Source of the DNA: Bdellovibrio sp.
GTDB lineage: Bacteria > Bdellovibrionota > Bdellovibrionia > Bdellovibrionales > UBA1609
Assembly (NCBI GenBank): GCA_003694355.1
Contig: RFKI01000151.1
Coordinates: 1 to 9,175 of the forward strand
Length of the DNA: 9,175 nt
Reading direction: 5' to 3'
The notes beneath the pieces are model-generated. The model saw only the letters and a list, made by a program, of their open reading frames with translations. It was not told the origin of the DNA and searched no databases. This document shows, one piece after another, positions 8,201 through 9,175 of this stretch (positions are counted from its first letter, which is position 1; each line of letters starts with the position of its first letter). Made by a program: the position numbers and the translations under genes.

Positions 8201-9175
8201 AGGGGAAAATTCGACTGACTGCAACGAATTAAACATCAATGACTTGAACGGAAAAAGCGGGTTTTGCAATTCTACTGACCCTGACTTTTGCAGCGCAGAC
8301 TTGGCTGATGAAATGCCCTGCACTGATGATGCGCAATGCAATGACCGCGCCCCTCCATTCGCGCCATCACCAGGGTGGAGGGACGGCTACTGCTGGTTTG
8401 ACTGGAACGAATCAATAACTACTTCCATATGCTGCGAAGCTGATTCTCCTCATGTGTGGAACCAGCGCTGCGACACAAAGAAGCCTTACATCACTTTAAT
8501 CAACATCTCAACGCCAAGCATTAACCCTGGTGACATAACAAATAATGTTGTCATAAACTTTTCGTGGTTGGCAGAAGATAACACAAGCGGCGGATCCCCT
8601 GATTCAGGAATCGCCTCTTACAAGTACGGCTGGAGCGCTTCCCCACCAGTTAACCCAACAGAAGAAACTGCTAACAACTGGGTGGAAATAAACTTCTCAG
8701 ATTACATAACAAACGGAGAATTGACAGTTTTCTTTTCAGTCATAGCCATGGACAACGCGCACTGGTGGAGCGACCCTCCAGAGCCGATAAACATAACAAT
8801 TGACATAAAGCCTCCTGAAGAATGCGAAATAATAGTTGACGGCTCATCCTTCTTATGGCCTAATTACACGAGAAGTGTGATGGTAAACTTAACTTTTGGT
8901 GTTATGGGTAACTCAGAGCCGTGGGGTGCATCACAGTACCGTATAAGCAATGACAACAACACTTTTTCGCCATGGTATGATGTTAACTGCTCCCTTTGTG
9001 AAAACAACAACTGCAAGAACTGCCATTTCATTAACTGGAACTTAACAGATTACGGCGGAATAAGCGCTGATCATCGCGTTAACCTGACATTGCAGGCAAG
9101 GGACGAAGCAAACAACACAGCCGAATGCTATTTTCCCTTTATACCACAATTCTACAAATACTATTTGGACAGAAC
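5295..9175 (+). CDS. Giant membrane-anchored multidomain surface protein (3' end beyond the window)
   Basis: The frame is open from ATG 5295 to the right edge: 1,293 complete codons, read line by line without a stop. Residues 1-26 are a short basic start (MKKSQ) and one hydrophobic helix, so the rest is probably exported and anchored at the N-terminus. Next come a conserved region with 'QGGYI' (74-78) and 'FARENHVPVLDYI' at its end, a cadherin-like domain (6357-6803), a PKD-like domain (6810-7178), a Cys-rich stretch (7176-8471) and two Ig-like domains (8484-8810, 8820-9153). About 45 N-X-S/T sequons suggest heavy N-glycosylation. I recall this N-terminal half from hypothetical DPANN proteins. 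A role in adhesion or the cell envelope is inference. It has its own promoter and SD site and is more even in codon use than the first giant gene. Confidence 0.92.
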   Translation, partial: MKKSQLTIFMILGLVLIATFAFSLYAKGKVQEIRLQKKVDKIMSDVIHTSAIEYYVTLCLENSLKKGINTLLKQGGYIFKYQNGTALPESAPDPFGLPYNVGAVDYYDGSETYKVAMLSFNDVEVNGLNYAPPIYPCNDFYGIGVSPGWCQFIYDLNKNKSYSYGSDILPALCYGGATKCLFEDTLGFQPSIQKQLEVYIANHTKQCVEFEKITGFNETYSIEEGNVTAFVSFSESTVEVTLDFPILITVGNKPPVTRILNFYASQHARITDLYRFIREIIRYDNKEYLPAEGMGFEGLSFNLLKNFTHLAYYKPYFSVDVVPRITEDIIIIKDEDSLIDNKPLTMQFARENHVPVLDYISFPKPNLTYSNFYDIIVQENDTINITPLGHDADEDLLTYKYGAVSINDYDRTAAWRARYYEDYSNNMTVPLGTQIDDFNHWETSDSYINGTGCVNPETGSPQPNRCASYKVQEVDFGPHNLTVAVFDDSGLRDFQLLRILVDDMVKAVAVGQNPYSDVQNDYASVEDPYMLDASLSRDEFILEDWTYKWVDQFEPNFSNGTLYYGFDPTIWLPIDVDDNFSDFNITNIKGPFTNTSTGSLPYLKHRISLEVFTGTRDTDYWDVKVAQCLPHRLESAPWPYTNYEGDDFIDEYNMTVSDPFQANHTCCQAGDNTTYGRLYGTSTTCYEIEQNWCGYPDTSSVYPPGTLALRNDAPTPSVLNCNDPLKCRNKIFERAYTQKCDGTRGNICNGTITDVWNLTPAGNCTYNSSYDEQCSGCVNYNRTTNETSCTLFDGTTFEFEAGITGSNGACQDTFKCSTPTLYDVPEGIWGSCQGTCDGFGTCTKPINCDICSTHNEHECVEYNATMIVWGCNVTATGHNKCDRNGAPDINPEFIGCRNPWAAGSDFCNGTAPALSQCGPGECCNRDATSFLNCFDPCEDKAKPCSKRVCGYDPNDPFGGGTYNDTCEIQGENSTDCNELNINDLNGKSGFCNSTDPDFCSADLADEMPCTDDAQCNDRAPPFAPSPGWRDGYCWFDWNESITTSICCEADSPHVWNQRCDTKKPYITLINISTPSINPGDITNNVVINFSWLAEDNTSGGSPDSGIASYKYGWSASPPVNPTEETANNWVEINFSDYITNGELTVFFSVIAMDNAHWWSDPPEPINITIDIKPPEECEIIVDGSSFLWPNYTRSVMVNLTFGVMGNSEPWGASQYRISNDNNTFSPWYDVNCSLCENNNCKNCHFINWNLTDYGGISADHRVNLTLQARDEANNTAECYFPFIPQFYKYYLDR
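5310..5372 (+). other. N-terminal membrane anchor / pilin-like signal of the second giant protein
   Basis: Residues 6-26 (LTIFMILGLVLIATFAFSLYA) are one uninterrupted hydrophobic helix after a KKSQ start. The [GAS]-Q before the helix resembles archaeal class III (pilin-like) signal peptides, which are cut before the Gln, but the usual Glu at +5 of the mature protein is missing. It may therefore be an uncleaved signal anchor. I cannot decide between these from sequence alone. Confidence 0.7.
5373..6356 (+). other. Conserved DPANN-like N-terminal region of the second giant protein
   Basis: About 328 residues follow the anchor. A helical start carries YYVTLCLENSLKKGI and QGGYI (5514-5528). Later pieces include 'SIQKQLEVYI', 'VEVTLDFPILITVGN', 'ITDLYRFIREII', 'IIIIKDEDSLI' and 'MQFARENHVP', which leads straight into the cadherin-like domain. 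I recall the same string of motifs in many large hypothetical proteins of Woesearchaeota and relatives. No enzymatic motif is visible. A scaffold or assembly role next to the membrane is inferred. Confidence 0.5.
6357..6803 (+). other. Cadherin-like / Ig-like domain with a long inserted loop
   Basis: The start (VPVLDYI, IIVQENDTINITPL, HDADEDLLTYKYG) and the end (HNLTVAVFDDSGLRDFQLLR) match the first and last strands of cadherin-like domains of the 'vveEndtl.i...DaDgD.LtY ... y.vtv.vsDg.gl.d' type. Between them sit roughly 70 extra residues with two Cys (in GTGCVN and NRCASY), so the domain is about 150 residues instead of the usual 90-100. The Asp-rich DADED segment may bind calcium, by family analogy. 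Confidence 0.5.
6810..7178 (+). other. PKD-like domain
   Basis: The segment has the PKD pattern: 'SVEDPYMLDASLS' (compare 'v.LdgS.S'), then 'EDWTYKWVDQ' (compare 'l.Y.W'), and a closing strand 'RISLEVFTGTRDTDYWDVKV' (compare 'y.V.LtVtd'). PKD domains are extracellular beta-sandwiches common in archaeal surface proteins. The assignment rests on these strand motifs; the middle is longer than usual. Confidence 0.5.
7176..8471 (+). other. Cys-rich region (42 Cys in about 430 residues)
   Basis: I counted 42 Cys between QC at 7176 and RC at 8469, about one in ten residues, including CC pairs at HTCC, GECC and ICC. The spacing is irregular, often 7-15 residues, with short loops such as CNGT, CDGFGTC and CGPGECC, reminiscent of small disulfide-rich animal-type modules but matching none that I can name. 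The even number and the exported setting suggest disulfides. A metal-binding role is less likely because CxxC pairs are rare. Confidence 0.65.
8484..8810 (+). other. Ig-like / Fn3-like domain 1 (second giant protein)
   Basis: The strand motifs PYITLINIS, VVINFSWLAED, 'SGIASYKYGWS', 'NNWVEI' and 'LTVFFSVIAMDNAHW' follow the 'SGI.sY.y.wS...W......v.A.DnAGN' pattern of bacterial and archaeal surface Ig-like domains. It directly follows the Cys-rich region and directly precedes a second domain of the same general type. Confidence 0.55.
8820..9153 (+). other. Ig-like domain 2 (second giant protein)
   Basis: The segment ASQYRISNDNNTFSPWYDV, then 'FINWNLTDYGG', then 'HRVNLTLQARDEANNT' matches the 'yrfSnDg..wS.W ... 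v.vqvrDaaGN' pattern. A Cys-rich loop (CSLCENNNCKNC) is inserted between the strands, linking it in style to the preceding Cys-rich region. The protein continues beyond the window. Confidence 0.55.

Noticed and set aside
7925..8201. Three overlapping minus-strand frames
   Set aside because: Mutually overlapping, short, and opposite a long uninterrupted coding frame; none has coding support.

Overview
The window looks like a piece of an archaeal genome, most likely from the DPANN radiation (Woesearchaeota/Pacearchaeota-like). Three things suggest this. The gene starts are preceded by archaeal TATA boxes, one of them spaced for a leaderless mRNA. The central gene is an archaeal-type MEMO/AmmeMemoRadiSam B protein. 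The two flanking genes have the build I recall from giant DPANN surface proteins: a pilin-like N-terminal anchor followed by a 'QGGYI' module, Cys/Asn-rich modules, 'CCGDD' motifs, and Ig-, PKD- and cadherin-like domains. The phylum assignment is recollection plus inference, not a search result.

Layout: all three genes are on the + strand and fill nearly the whole window. (1) 2-4366 is the 3' part of a giant secreted protein. It is open to the left edge, so its anchor or signal peptide is not visible. It holds Asp-rich calcium-binding-like motifs ending in Cys, two CCGDD modules, a CBM-like jelly-roll domain and a C-terminal module with an amphipathic helix. (2) After a 33-nt gap, 4400-5239 is a complete MEMO-family gene (amrB-like) with all family metal/catalytic residues, preceded by a leaderless-type promoter. 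(3) After a 55-nt gap carrying a TATA box and a Shine-Dalgarno site, 5295-9175 is the 5' part of a second giant surface protein. It is open through the right edge (1,293 codons without a stop). It has an N-terminal membrane segment, a conserved DPANN-like N-terminal region, cadherin-like and PKD-like domains, a stretch of 42 Cys in about 430 residues, and two Ig-like domains.

How they may work together: the two giants are probably N-glycosylated, disulfide-stabilised cell-surface proteins (33 and 45 N-X-S/T sequons), plausibly for adhesion, host contact or the cell envelope. The MEMO protein is cytosolic and of unsettled function. It seems to be an independent unit between them rather than part of their pathway. 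No gene is credible on the minus strand, and I see no RNA gene, mobile element or CRISPR array. The unusual points are the domain make-up of the two giants and the strongly uneven codon use inside the first one.
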